DNA of 64,000 nucleotides from Adiantum capillus-veneris (lineage: Eukaryota; Streptophyta; Polypodiopsida; Polypodiales; Pteridaceae), in the NCBI GenBank assembly GCA_014529385.2, contig CM043959.1, forward strand, positions 55,058,253 through 55,122,252, read 5' to 3'. The position numbers were made by a program, and so were the translations under genes. Under the pieces are notes generated by a model, which was given only the letters and a program-made list of their open reading frames with translations, had not been told where the DNA came from and ran no database searches. Shown here in pieces: positions 1 through 9,753 of the stretch. Position 1 is the first letter of the stretch. Every line of letters starts with the position of its first letter.

Positions 1-653
1 TGCAGGATGATTATCTCCTCCATGGCAATAGTCTATGTGCTACCCACTCCCTTCGTGAGAAAGTCATGTATGAATCCCATGCTCCTCCCTATGCGGGGCA
101 TAGAGGCATTCAACCTACTCTTCGAGGAGTAGAGACGTACTTCTATTGGCCTACCATGAAAGTGGACATACAAGAGTATGTTTCAAACTGTGTGGTATGC
201 CAAAATACTAAGTATGATAGAGCGAAGCAACTTGGATTACTCCAGCCATTGCCAATCCCGAATTCACCATGGGAGAGTACATCCATGGATTTTATCTTTG
301 GATTACCCAACTCTATCCATGGGAATACAGGAATATGGACAATAGTCGACAGGTTTAGCAAGCAAACACACTTTATTCCTGTCAAAAAGACTATTAAGGC
401 ACACCAAATGGCAACTCTCTTCATATTTCAGATTTTCAAACACCATGGATTGCGAACATCCATCGTGTCAAATAGAGATCCTAGAATGACTATTAATTTT
501 TGGAAAGGTGTCTTTGAAAATCTAGGTACAAGATTGAATTTCTCTTCAGCCTATCACCCACAAATGGATGGCCAAAGTGAGATAGCTAATCTTATGATTC
601 TTGATCTATTAAAGACTTATGTTATAGAAGTAGATCAACGCTCACAATGGTAG
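1..653 (+). pseudogene. Chromovirus integrase: HHCC zinc finger and catalytic core
   Basis: The frame is open from the window edge (codons from position 3). It shows the HHCC zinc-binding region (SHAPPYAGH then CVVC), the first catalytic Asp in SMDFIFGLP, and the catalytic Glu in HPQMDGQSE. Where the second catalytic Asp is expected (S-D-R-D-P in relatives) the sequence has SNRDP, so this Asp is changed to Asn. Integrase inserts the cDNA into host DNA in the nucleus. The frame ends at a TAG at 651-653, followed two codons later by another TAG, in the segment that normally reads W-x-x-Y-L-P-L-V-E. The copy is therefore inactive on two counts. Confidence 0.88.
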
Positions 654-1360
654 AATTAGCTACCCCTTGTAGAGTATGAGTATAATAATACTATCCATAC
701 TTCTACGAGAAAAGCACCTTTTGAAATCATAGAGGGAAGACCTAAAAGTCCCTTGCTACTTAAAGTACATGGGAAGATCTTCATTGCCAATGAGTATAGC
801 CGTGACCTACAAGAATCTTTTCAAAAGATTAAGGAGGCTATATCCATCTCTCAACAAAGGAAAAAAGCTGATGCTGACAAGCACAAAAGGGCTTAAAGCT
901 CAAAGAAAATTCTTGGGTCTTACTTAAGTTTCCCAAGGCTCGATTGAGGTAAACAACGGGCCAAAATCCTACGGGCCATCAAAATTATTATGCTAAACTA
1001 GCAAAAAGATACTATGGTCCTTTTCTTGAAATGAGATGGCTTATCAACTCAAGTTGCCCAACCATTGGCTCATACACAATGTTGTCCATGTGAGCCTACT
1101 TAAGCCCTACAAAGGAGAGCCTCAAGTGAACCAATTATTGAAGACCTTCCAGAAATCGAAGACCAAGAAGAGGTGCTACAACCCGAAGCTATCCTCGGCA
1201 TGAAGACAAGATACTACGACATGGTAACATTATCCTATTGTATCTTATTAAGTTTAAAAATTATCCTTTTGAAGATGCTAGATGGATGCAAGGAATACAA
1301 TTTAAGGATAGTATGAACCTTGTCAATGCTTACAATGCTACATTAGAGTAATCAAATGTA
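654..1360 (+). pseudogene. Chromovirus integrase C-terminus and degenerate chromodomain
   Basis: After the stops at 651-659 the same frame resumes with LPLVEYEYNN and runs to about 893 (KKADADKHKRA), the integrase C-terminal region. Beyond it the frame breaks several times. About 1150-1225 reads LQPEAILGMKTRYYD, and in another frame about 1238-1290 reads YLIKFKNYPFEDARWM. Together these match the start and core (YLVKFKGY...ATWE type) of a chromodomain, which in chromoviruses steers integration towards particular chromatin marks. At least one indel lies between the halves. Identification rests on these two motifs and their position. Confidence 0.7.
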
Positions 1361-1708
1361 CATGTTTCTTTTAAATGATCAATGTTTTTGTCTTATAAGA
1401 CTAATTCTCTTTTTATTGTGCACAAATTTAAATAGTATGGATGCTTTCAATCTATTTGTGATGACGACATCTCTCAAACACCAAGTAGAATTTGACACTC
1501 TACTTTGAGAGAATGTAATGGACTAAAGAGTAGACATGCTTGTGGCAGCTACGTCTCCCAAGCACCAAATGGATTAGTCATCCATCTTGGAATGATGTCG
1601 TAGGGTAAAAAGGGATCCTCTACCCGCTAAGAAACATTGACTAATGACTAAGGCTTTATCTCTTCTACCTCATAGTTGAGGACGACTATGATTTCAAGAA
1701 AGAGGTAA
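1361..1708 (+). other. Chromovirus 3' untranslated segment with polypurine tract
   Basis: I see no coding sequence between the chromodomain remnant and the LTR. It ends in a purine-rich tract (about 1695-1708, AAGAAAGAGGTAA) directly before the LTR's TG, in the position of the plus-strand primer (PPT). Confidence 0.6.
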
Positions 1709-1989
1709 TGTCATAAAATCTAATATCTAACCAACCTTAATGATTTTCTCATATTAATACGATCATTTAATGTAGGAGAATAAACGAGAACAAGGGTTAG
1801 AATACAGACATGTGCTTACAAGTCTATCTCAACACGGGCCAATGACAAAGGGGTCCAAATGAGAGATGGTGTGCCAAAGAGCAAGTCTAGCTAATAAAGA
1901 TTAAATACCTTAGGGTTAGCTTCATTAAAGACCTCCAAAGGTTAGTGTTAAAAGTCCTTTGACCTTAGGCAATCTAGGGTTGTGCTTGA

Positions 1990-2215
1990 GGTGGGAACCC
2001 GGCCTGGTGCTTGTCGTGCTTGCTGACTAAGGTGCTTGATGTGCTTGTCGTGCTTGATGTGACTAAGGTTCTTGAGGTGCTTGTCGTGCTTGTTGACTAA
2101 GGTGCTTGAGGTGCTTGTTGTGCTTGTTGACTAAGGTGCTTGAGGTACTTGAGGTGCTTAATGATTAAGGTACTAAGGTGCTCCATGACTAAGGTGCTTG
2201 AGGGGTTAAGGTGTT
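1990..2215 (+). repeat. GTGCTTG minisatellite inside the chromovirus LTR
   Basis: This is an irregular tandem array built from 9-12 bp variants of GAGGTGCTTG, TCGTGCTTG and GACTAAGGTGCTT. The same array type sits at the same place in the related solo LTR (55300-55510) with different copy number and order, so it belongs to the LTR family and evolves quickly. Confidence 0.75.
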
Positions 2216-2617
2216 CAAAAAGACAAAGCACATCCCTAGTCATGAAGGGGAGAGCCCTCATTGTAGACGCTAGAGAGAGAACACACACACCCTCACACAA
2301 GGCAAGCTTGGTATAAAGAAAGCAACTAGGACACTTGTCAAGCTCCTCTTCATGTCGCCCTCATAGTGTGCCTAAAGCCTATTGGTTGGCCTCCCAAGGG
2401 GTCCAGTGATAAGTTAATTTAATTAATTGTTTATGCAGTTATCAAGTCCTCTCTCTCAAAGGGGAAAGGGAGACACTTATTCCAAGACTAGCATGCTTGC
2501 TTGATATGCACGTTGCATGTGATTGGCCAGGCTTGCAGGGGTCCAATGAGCTTCCAACTTGAGCTAGAAGAGGGGGTCGACCAAGCAAGGAGGGGGCTAG
2601 CTTGTGGGGTATAATCT

Positions 2618-2641
2618 CCCCCCCCCCCCCCCCCCCCCCAC

Positions 2642-2713
<72 letters not shown>
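2618..2713 (+). repeat. Poly-C tract followed by (CT)n microsatellite
   Basis: 22 consecutive C (2618-2639) are followed by about 34 CT units (2645-2713), all inside the 3' LTR of the chromovirus. Open frames across it (poly-Pro/Ser-Leu or Arg-Glu) are compositional. Confidence 0.95.
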
Positions 2714-2716
<3 letters not shown>

Positions 2717-3387
2717 GTGTGAGGTTCAAAGGACAAGAGCTCCATCTCTTTCTCCAAGCTTGTAGAGAAGTTGAGATCCTACACCAACACTCTTGGATAT
2801 GGAATTCAAATCCAACTAAGAGCCATGCTCCAATGCTTAACCTTTCCATCTTCATTACTATCCTAGTATGTATGCTAAGCAAGAAGAGTGATGATAAGTG
2901 AGGAACTATTTCTTTCTCCTATGAATGTTTCTTCTTCCTCTTCCCTACCCTCATTCCCCACTAGCTCTCTCCACCTTTAAAGGTGTTTGAGGCCTTGGGA
3001 CTGAGGCCAGAGATGGTTAGTGCTTTCTACAAAGTTTATGCTATGCTCGTGATGCATGAAGATTTCCATCTTCATTTGCATCACCTAGGTCATGGAACAC
3101 AAAGATTGTATTGTACCAAGTCGCTCTTGATGGGAGAATCTATAATACAAAAGTCTATTGGAGGGGGGGACCGGCTCCACATAAATCCGGTCCTCAACCG
3201 TTGTCAAGTTCTCTAAACTCTCTCTCTTGCAAAATTATTATTCATGCCAAGTTAATTAAGTATTATGGTTATGTTTCTACCGCAAATTAAGTTCACCCTC
3301 TATGTTCTCAAAGTAGTCTCACAAAAATGCTCACTCTAATTCTCTTTATTCCGCTATTCTCAAAGTTCATAGGCCATTTCCATTACA

Positions 3388-3521
3388 TCTCACCTTCAAG
3401 TTAAAAAAAAAGCAAACTTGACCCCATACAAGTTACATTTTTAAATTCATTACCTTAATCATATTGGCTTGTATTTTCTTTATAGGGTCATGTAATAGGA
3501 TTATTGTCAAAAATCGTGATT
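3388..3521. other. Short AT-rich spacer between two elements
   Basis: About 130 bp separate the chromovirus LTR from copia element D. I see no gene or repeat motif beyond a short A run. Confidence 0.5.
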
Positions 3522-3720
3522 TGTTGGAATTAGGGTTGCAAGCTCAAGGCACACAACAGAGAGTGTATTACTTAGTGTACAATGGAAAGATAAGATAGCC
3601 CTAGAGTGATGGGCGTATATACAATGCAAGGGGGAAAAAGCCTCCTAAGGAGGGAAAAAATTCCACGACGGTCCTAAGTGTGTTCACACACATCACTACC
3701 ACATGTGTATGGTAGTGAAT
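3522..3720 (-). repeat. 3' LTR of copia element D
   Basis: On the plus strand it starts TGTTGGAATTAGGG. It is the reverse complement of the LTR at 59264-59494, which ends in CCTAATTCCAACA followed by an initiator-Met PBS. The inner boundary near 3720 is approximate because the two copies diverge there. Confidence 0.75.
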
Positions 3721-4541
3721 TCCCCGTGGGAGTGATGCAATGAACAAGAGCTAGCACATAGAGTATAGGGAAGTTCCATGCCCTGAGGACATGATCATTC
3801 CACAAAGGGGAGTAAGCCCAAAGCTTTGCGGAAAGCTTTAAGCTTGTCACAAGGTAATTCCTTTGTGAAAATATTTGAAAGGTTGTCTTATGTTTGCACA
3901 TAAGCCAAGTTGATCTCTCCTGCTCAGAGCCTCTCCCTGACATAGTGGTAATGCACCTCAATGTGCTTTGTGCGAGCATGAAAAATTGGGTTCCTTGCAA
4001 TTGGCTATGCGCTCTAATTGTAGTGTAGATAGTGTGGGCAATGTCCTATCCAACACCCAACTCAACCATAAGGTGTCTGAGCGATACACACTTAATCGTA
4101 GCTTTGAAGACTGCCCCAAACTCAGTCTCACAACTGGAAGTGGCCACATTAGGTTGCTTCTTGCTCAATCATGATATGCATGAACTGCCAAGAATGAAAC
4201 AAAAACCACTCGTGGACACTCGCGATTCAAAACAACCAGACCAATGTGAGTCCGAAAAGGCATGTAAATCTAGCAGCAATGATCCCCCCTTGGGATAAAA
4301 CAAGCCAAGATGTAAAGTGTCACTCAAGTAGCAAAAAAATCCTCTTGACAGCCTGCCAATGCTTAGACCCTAGGCTATGCATGAATCTAATGACCTATGA
4401 GACTGCAAATTGAATATCCGACCTCGTGTTGCATACAGAAATAAGGTAGCCAACATGAGTTTGGTAAAGAGTGACATCGGCAGGATCATCAGCATCATGA
4501 AGACTCGATTTCAAACCTGTTTCCATGGGAGTTGCAATAGG
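3721..4541 (-). pseudogene. Copia D: RT C-terminus and RNase H
   Basis: Minus-strand reading gives, through several frames, an RT end (PIATPMETG), an RNase H core with STSGFCFILG and LSKKQPNVATSSCETEF (STSGYCF...SWSSKKQ...LSSTEAEY in live relatives), and a C-terminal part around TQFFMLAQST. The catalytic STEAEY Glu region has become SSCETEF. RNase H removes genomic RNA from the RNA:DNA hybrid. Frameshifts and stops make it inactive. Related RNase H scraps occur at 39390-39610 and 42890-43090. Confidence 0.75.
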
Positions 4542-4546
4542 TTTTT

Positions 4547-4868
4547 TGTAAAGAATGAGGATGCAAGAGAGCTACACAAGACAAGCACAAAGCACACAGA
4601 GATGGAAAGCTTCTTCTTCTTCTTTACAGAAAAGAGAGTACAAAATGACTAAGTGCTAAAGCTGAAAAGTAGCACATATGTACATGCGGTCACTAAGTGT
4701 GAACTCGCTAGAAGCGTACTAGGCTGGCACTATAAGTGTAGTCCAGCTGTAGAATCACTGGCAGAGATCCTCCGTGTCGGTCACCTAACGCGCCAGTGAG
4801 TAAATGCCGTAAGCGGCCAAGACCCGTAGTGGATGCCAGCTCAAGGTGTAGAGCTCGACATCTCAACA
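4547..4868 (-). repeat. 3' LTR of Copia-1
   Basis: 322 bp, TG...CA on both strands. The stop codon that ends the pol frame (4841-4843) lies inside this LTR, so the last residues of pol are encoded by PPT and U3. Confidence 0.96.
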
Positions 4869-5419
4869 CTCCCCCTCGAGCTCTGCATGTCGCAGAGTCC
4901 AAGCATAGTCCGGAAACGTCGAAGCTTCTCAGCTCCGAGGGCCTTGGTAAAGATATCCGCTATCTGCTCCTCTGTGCTGACGTAGACCAAGTCGATGTCG
5001 CCCGCCAACACTCGCTCTCGAACGTAGTGGTAATGGACCTCTATGTGTTTGGTCCTGGCATGGAACACTGGGTTCCTAGCCAACTGCATGCTGCTGAGGT
5101 TGTCACAATGGATGAAAATCTGCTGGTCCACCTGCACTCCCAAGTCCTCAAGTAATGTGCGTAGCCAAGCTACCTCGCACGCCGCATCTGCTGCACCTCT
5201 GTACTCGGCCTCTGTGCTCGATAAAGCAACCGTAGGCTGCTTTTTGCTGCTCCAAGTAACAGCAGCACTCCCAAAAGAGAACATGAAGCCACTCGTAGAT
5301 CTCCTATCAACAATGCTACCTGCCCAATCTGCATCTGTATACCCATACAATACTAATGGTGCATCTGCTGCATAGAACAATGCGTAGTCAAGAGTACCTT
5401 GCACATACCTAAGTGTGCA
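4841..5419 (-). pseudogene. Copia-1 RNase H domain
   Basis: It shows YTDADWAG, STSGFMF, WSSKKQPTVALSSTEAEYRG, IHCDNLSSMQLARNPVFH, RTKHIEVHYHYVRE and ADIFTKALG in order: the full copia RNase H, with Asp, Glu and Asp catalytic positions visible. Frame is the same as the rest of pol, but it is cut off from RT by a TGA at 5420-5422 (V-stop-C-T-L-R-Y, where relatives have V-R-R-T-L-R-Y). The domain itself looks undamaged. Confidence 0.92.
4869..4882 (-). promoter_or_regulatory. Polypurine tract of Copia-1
   Basis: On the minus strand the sequence directly upstream of the 3' LTR is GAGCTCGAGGGGGAG, then TGTTGAG. This is the plus-strand primer position. The tract is translated as part of the pol C-terminus. 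Confidence 0.85.
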
Positions 5420-7357
5420 TCATACTCCATCCAAGTGTGGCTTCCTCGGAAGCTGCATGAACTGACTCTCCAAGCCTACTGTGTAGCTCAAGTCTGGCCT
5501 CGTGATAGTCAAGTAGATTAGACTACCCACAATCTTCCTGTACATGTTGACATCCTCAACAACATCACCCTTCTCTGCACTCAGCTTTGCATTCACATCC
5601 AAGGGAATAGAAATTGGCTTACAATCAGCCATACCATACTTTGACAGCATGTCCAAAGCATACCGTCTCTGTGATAGCCATACACCCTCTAGAGTCCTGA
5701 TCACCTCAATGCCAAGAAAGTAGCGCAACTCGCCTAAATCTTTCATTTCAAACTCCTATTTGAGAAGACCCTTCACATGGTCAATCTCCATAGCATTGTC
5801 ACCAACAATAATAAGGTCATCTACATATATGGTAATGACCACAATCCCCACATCACTCTCACGTACATAGAGTGAATGATCAGCATGAGCTCTCCTAAAA
5901 CCAATACTGACAAGATACTTGGCAATCCTGTCATACCATGCTCTAGAGCCCTGCTTCAAACCATACAAATCTTTGAGAAGTCTGCATACATAATCTGGGT
6001 AACCTGGATCGACATAACCAGGTGGCTGATCCATATACACTTCCTCTTGCAACCCACCATTCAAGAAGGCATTCTTTACATCCATTTGATGCATAATCCA
6101 TCCTCTAGATGCAGCCACTGCTATGACAGCTCTCACAGTCGTCATCTTTGCCGCTAGAGCAAAGGTCTCCTCATAGTCTATGCCATACGTCTGTGCATAA
6201 CCCTTTGCAACCAGCCTTGCCTCGTGACGCTCAATGTTACCATCAGCCTTATGCTTGGTTTTATACACCCATTTACAGCCAATAGCTTTCTTGCCACTTG
6301 GCAATGGCACCAACTCCCATGTGTCGTTTGCTTCCAATGCAGCCATCTCTTCATTCATTGCATCATCCCAATGCACATTTCCAACTGCATCCTCAAAACA
6401 TGTGGGCTCCACATCCTGTATCACCTTAGCCATGTAGGCTTGGTGATGCGCTAGATACCCATCATAAGTCAATTTTTGAACTGGATTTCTGACTGTATTA
6501 GATCTGCGCGGTCCTGGGTCACTCCTTTGCCCTCTAGCATCTTCTTGTACTTTCCTTACACCAGGTGTCTTGACAGCCGGAATTCCAAATTCCTCATCAA
6601 GACTTTGTTCAGAACCATCTGAATCCATGCCTACATGTGAAAAACCTGATGATCGATCAGCCATAAAGGGAGGTTCATCAACCTTTTCCTTTCCTTTTCG
6701 TGATACATTCCCTGTACCTGCTGGTGGAGTAACCTGCGTACGTAGTCCACCATTCCATGGTTTCTCAACAAAGCTACGAGAAGAGGACTCTTGTGGTCCA
6801 CTCAAAACCTGTGACTGTGGCCTCACATTTTGTACAACCACATCATCTTTTACATCAGCCCCAATAGTGCCATGTGCATTATTGTACCAGCTGCTCATCT
6901 CATCAAAGACTACATCTCTGCTCACTCGTAATTCTCGTGTAGTAGGATTGTAGCACCTGTACCCCTTTTGTTCAAGGGAATATCCCACAAGAATACATTT
7001 CTCTACTTTAGGATCCAATTTCCTACGCAACTCATCTGGTACATGCACGTAAGCTATGCAGCCAAACACTTTCAAGTGTGCCAAATCAGGCTTTGTACCT
7101 GTAAACTTTTCCTCAAGTGTTACATCATGCACCGCAGCTGTAGGTGTCCTGTTCATAATGTACACAGCTGTATTTACGGCTTCATCCCAGAAATGATGAG
7201 GCATGTTCTTCTCATTCATCAATGCAGGTGCAACCTCTGCAATGTGCCTGTTTTTCCTTTCTGCGACCCCATTCTGTTGTGGAGTATATCTGCATGTAAA
7301 CTGCCTGTGTATACCATGCATTCGCAGAAAATCTGAAAAATCATTGGAGAAGTACTC
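5420..7357 (-). pseudogene. Copia-1 integrase C-terminus and reverse transcriptase
   Basis: From the right: the integrase Glu in TPQQNGVAERKNR, GKKAIGCKWVYKTKHKADG at the start of RT, VAKGYAQTYGIDYEETFA, MDVKNAFLNG, the active-site YVDDLIIVG (about 5808-5826) and FEMKDLGELRYFLGIEV. RT copies the RNA genome into cDNA inside virus-like particles. All residues of the polymerase motif are present, but a TAG at 5756-5758 (L-L-K-stop-E-F-E-M-K) interrupts it; relatives have Gln there. Confidence 0.93.
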
Positions 7358-7723
7358 TCACCCTCCATCTGACCTCAATGTCTTGATTTTCATATCTGTC
7401 TCCTTCTCAATCATGACTTTGAAGTCTTGAAAGTGACCAAACACTTCACTTTTGTTACGCATGAAGTAGACCCATACTTTCCTTGTATGGTCATCAATGA
7501 AAGAGACATAATACCTGCAACCATGTATACTTGCAGTATCGGTTGGACCCCAAACATCTGTGTGCACCACCTCAAGTGGCTTTTTACATAAATTGCGCTC
7601 ATGTGGAAATGAGCCCTTTGGCTGTTTTCCAAACTGGCATGCTGCACAGACTTTATGCATACCATCCACCTTGAATTTGGGCAAACCTTTTACAATATGT
7701 TTTGATTGCATGCTGCGCAATCT
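7358..7723 (-). pseudogene. Copia-1 integrase zinc-finger end and catalytic core
   Basis: It contains CAACQFGK (zinc Cys pair), HTDVWGP (first Asp), FIDDHTRKVWVYFM and LRSDGG (second Asp). The TGA at 7358-7360 replaces the Gly or Arg expected in the SD-x-G-G-E-Y signature, and a TAG at 7724-7726 separates this part from the upstream zinc His pair (IWHKRIGH). Same frame as the rest of pol. Confidence 0.9.
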
Positions 7724-8513
7724 CTACTCATTGACATGGCCAATGCGTTTGTGCCAAATGTCAACATCAGCCACAACACCTGTGCCCTGTGCAAATAATG
7801 CATCTTTTACCTCAGGCATGTCTACATTCAGCGTAAACATTCTGTCCACACATTTGCCCTCTGTGATCAGCTTACAGCCATTCTGGAAATCTTCTACATA
7901 ACAGCCATTTGGATTGAAGCGAACCTGCAAACCCTGCTCAACCATTTGTCCAACAGAAACAAGATTCTTTGTAAAGTTTGGGACATGAAGTACATCTGCT
8001 AAGTACTTTGATTTCCCACTCTTCGTATTTAGAGGTATGTCCCCTACATGAGCAATGGGGTGAGCTGTGTCATCTCCTGTCTGCACATAGCCTGACACAT
8101 CTGGTTTGCGCATATCTCTAAACCACTCTCCACGAGACGTCATGTGATTAGAGGCACTTGAATCCACATACCAAACATCATCTTGGGTGGAATTCTCTGC
8201 AGTCATTGTATTCATTACATGCTGCATAACAAACATGCACTTGTTTTTGCTGTCATCTGCATCTCTGCTAGTAGATGCATAGTTGCCCTGTTCTCTCTTT
8301 CCACTTGCTTTTCCCTTTGGACAGTCACGTGACATGTGACCTCTTTCACCACAAGTCCAACATTCTCTGCTATCTGGAGTATGTTGCTGCCTGCTTGATC
8401 CTGCACCATGACCTCTTTGACTCCCCCTGCCTTGAGACTGGTTTCCCCTGCCACCTGTATTTTTTTTTATTTGATTGACCTTCCAAAAATTGGCCCTTGC
8501 AACCCCTTGGGCC
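7724..8513 (-). pseudogene. Copia-1 nucleocapsid zinc knuckle and protease
   Basis: A CCHC knuckle CWTCGERGHMSRDC (about 8331-8372) binds the RNA genome. The protease signature reads VDSSASNHM (about 8141-8167); relatives have D-S-G-A, so the active-site Gly is changed to Ser, which should disable it. The region ends with the integrase zinc His pair IWHKRIGH. It is in the pol frame, which is offset by one nucleotide from gag; the two frames meet at an A9 run at 8460-8468. Confidence 0.88.
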
Positions 8514-9191
8514 TCAACCACGACCTCTACCTCTACCTCTGTTGGAGTTAGAATAGAAGGCCTGTTCAGAATTATTTTTGCCATGAGAAGAAGATGTGTC
8601 AAGGTTCTTCTCCTCAAGAATAAGCATAGAAATCAAATCTTGGAACACGGGGATGTCGTCTCTTGTATTCATGGAAGACCTAAAATGTACATACTCATCT
8701 CCTAGACCATCCAAGCATGCACGGACAATGTCATCATCTTCCACTGAGACTTTAATAGATCCAAGAGCCTCAATGATACTCTTGATCTTCAAGGCATAAT
8801 CATTGATTGAGAGGTTGTTCCTCTTAACCTGATTTAGCTCCGACTTTAGTTGAAGCTTCCTGGCCTTGGTGTTCACCTCGAACACTCTGCCTAAGTTTCT
8901 CCATGCAATGGCGGGGGTTTCAGCATCCTGTAGATAGCCCATCATGCCATCTGTGATGCTCATAGAAAGCCAATACATCACTTTGCTCTGGCCTTGTTGC
9001 CAGTCCCTCAAAGCTTTCCTTTGTTCTGCTGTAGCATTTGCCTCGGGAATCTCTGGTTCCTTTTCATTGTCTCCATCTACATAGTCCCAATAACCTTTTC
9101 CTTTTAGGAAATTTGTTATTCTGAACTTCCATGCAGGGTAGTTATTTTTCTCAAGCTTCTCAGTAACAATCTGACTGAAACCGTCAAACAT
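8514..9191 (-). pseudogene. Copia-1 gag (capsid)
   Basis: It opens MFDGFSQIVTEKLEKNNYPA and has the UBN2/DUF4219-type copia gag pattern: W-K-F-R-I near the start, LDGLGDEYVHF late, then an RGRGRGRG tail. The ATG at 9191 lies about 220 bp after the PBS and is the first good start. A TGA at 8514-8516 follows the RG repeats where the series should go on, and the correct frame is regained only after a 1-nt slip at 8460-8468. It forms the particle shell in related elements. Confidence 0.9.
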
Positions 9192-9414
9192 CTTGAAGCA
9201 CTAAGACAAAATAGCTGCAATCTGCAAAAACCTGCAAATCTGTTGAACCTGCTATCGTGGTACCTGTAACGCTTTCTACACTCAATGAGTGTCCACAATC
9301 AAGCGTATATACAACCACTGTACTTGTACAGTAAATCTCTGTATACTGCACTTTGGAGACCTGTTCAGAAACTTGTGATGCTCTTGCTCTCTTAGCCTTT
9401 CTTGCCTGCACCAG

Positions 9415-9426
9415 GCTCTGATACCA
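9415..9426 (-). promoter_or_regulatory. Primer binding site of Copia-1 (initiator Met-tRNA)
   Basis: On the minus strand TGGTATCAGAGC follows the 5' LTR's last base directly. This is the complement of the 3' end of plant initiator-Met tRNA, the usual copia primer. Confidence 0.95.
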
Positions 9427-9748
9427 TGTAAAGAATGAGGATGCAAGAGAGCTACACAAGACAAGCACAAAGCACACAGAGATGGAAAGCTTCTTCTTCT
9501 TCTTTACAAAAAAGAGAGTACAAAATGACTAAGTGCTAAATCTGAAAAGTAGCACATATGTACATGCGGTCACTAAGTGTGAACTCGCTAGAAGCGTACT
9601 AGGCTGGCACTATAAGTGTAGTCCAGCTGTAGAATCACTGGCAGAGATCCTCCGTGTCGGTCACCTAACGCGCCAGTGAGTAAATGTCGTAAGCGGCCAA
9701 GACCCGTAGTGGATGCCAGCTCAAGGTGTAGAGCTCGACATCTCAACA
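9427..9748 (-). repeat. 5' LTR of Copia-1
   Basis: 322 bp; differs from the 3' LTR at three positions (319/322 identical by my reading). Confidence 0.96.
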
Positions 9749-9753
9749 TTTTT

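Larger units (their letters stand above)
1..3387 (+). mobile_element. Ty3/gypsy chromovirus, 3' part (element continues left of window)
   Basis: The order integrase zinc finger, integrase core, chromodomain-like tail, polypurine tract, 3' LTR is read on the plus strand. The chromodomain remnant after the integrase assigns it to the chromoviruses. The 5' LTR, gag, protease and RT lie outside the window. The reading frame is broken at several points, so this copy cannot make a full polyprotein. The LTR boundary (TG at 1709, CA at 3387) was set by comparison with the related solo LTR at 55010-56624. Confidence 0.85.
1709..3387 (+). repeat. 3' LTR of the chromovirus (1679 bp)
   Basis: It begins TGTCATAAAATC and ends CCATTACA. 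It aligns along most of its length with the solo LTR at 55010-56624, including the opening, the multi-copy GTGCTTG minisatellite, the CTCTCTCTCAAAGGGG block and the terminal CCATTACA. A poly-C plus CT microsatellite at 2618-2713 is absent from the solo copy, which has only a short CA run there. The element's 5' LTR and the other TSD are outside the window; the 5 bp after the LTR are TCTCA. Confidence 0.88.
4547..9748 (-). mobile_element. Complete young Ty1/copia element 'Copia-1' (5202 bp)
   Basis: It has two 322-bp LTRs (4547-4868 and 9427-9748) that differ at only three positions, a perfect 5-bp target duplication TTTTT (4542-4546 and 9749-9753), an initiator-Met PBS and a polypurine tract. 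Domain order on the minus strand is gag, zinc knuckle, protease, integrase, RT, RNase H, which is copia order. One long pol frame runs the whole length but has four internal stops, and gag has one stop plus a 1-nt frame slip in an A9 run. The high LTR identity means a recent insertion, while the stops mean it cannot move on its own unless the parent copy was already damaged. Confidence 0.96.

Noticed and set aside
2602-2757. Open frames of poly-Pro, Ser-Leu or Arg-Glu across the C/CT tract
   Set aside because: Dinucleotide repeats give open frames on both strands by composition; the same is true at 13200-13490, 23550-24060, 37360-37690, 40940-41230, 41886-42160 and 59855-60190.
4796-5375. Plus-strand open frames opposite Copia-1 RNase H, and others at 5876-7430 and 9917-10216
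   Set aside because: They are shadows of the minus-strand pol coding sequence, with no start context or domain of their own.
5420-8516. Stops in Copia-1 being corrected by U-to-C RNA editing, as in organelles of ferns and hornworts
   Set aside because: All stops are of the right type, but this editing is known for organellar transcripts, and this is a nuclear retrotransposon. DNA-level C-to-T decay is simpler.
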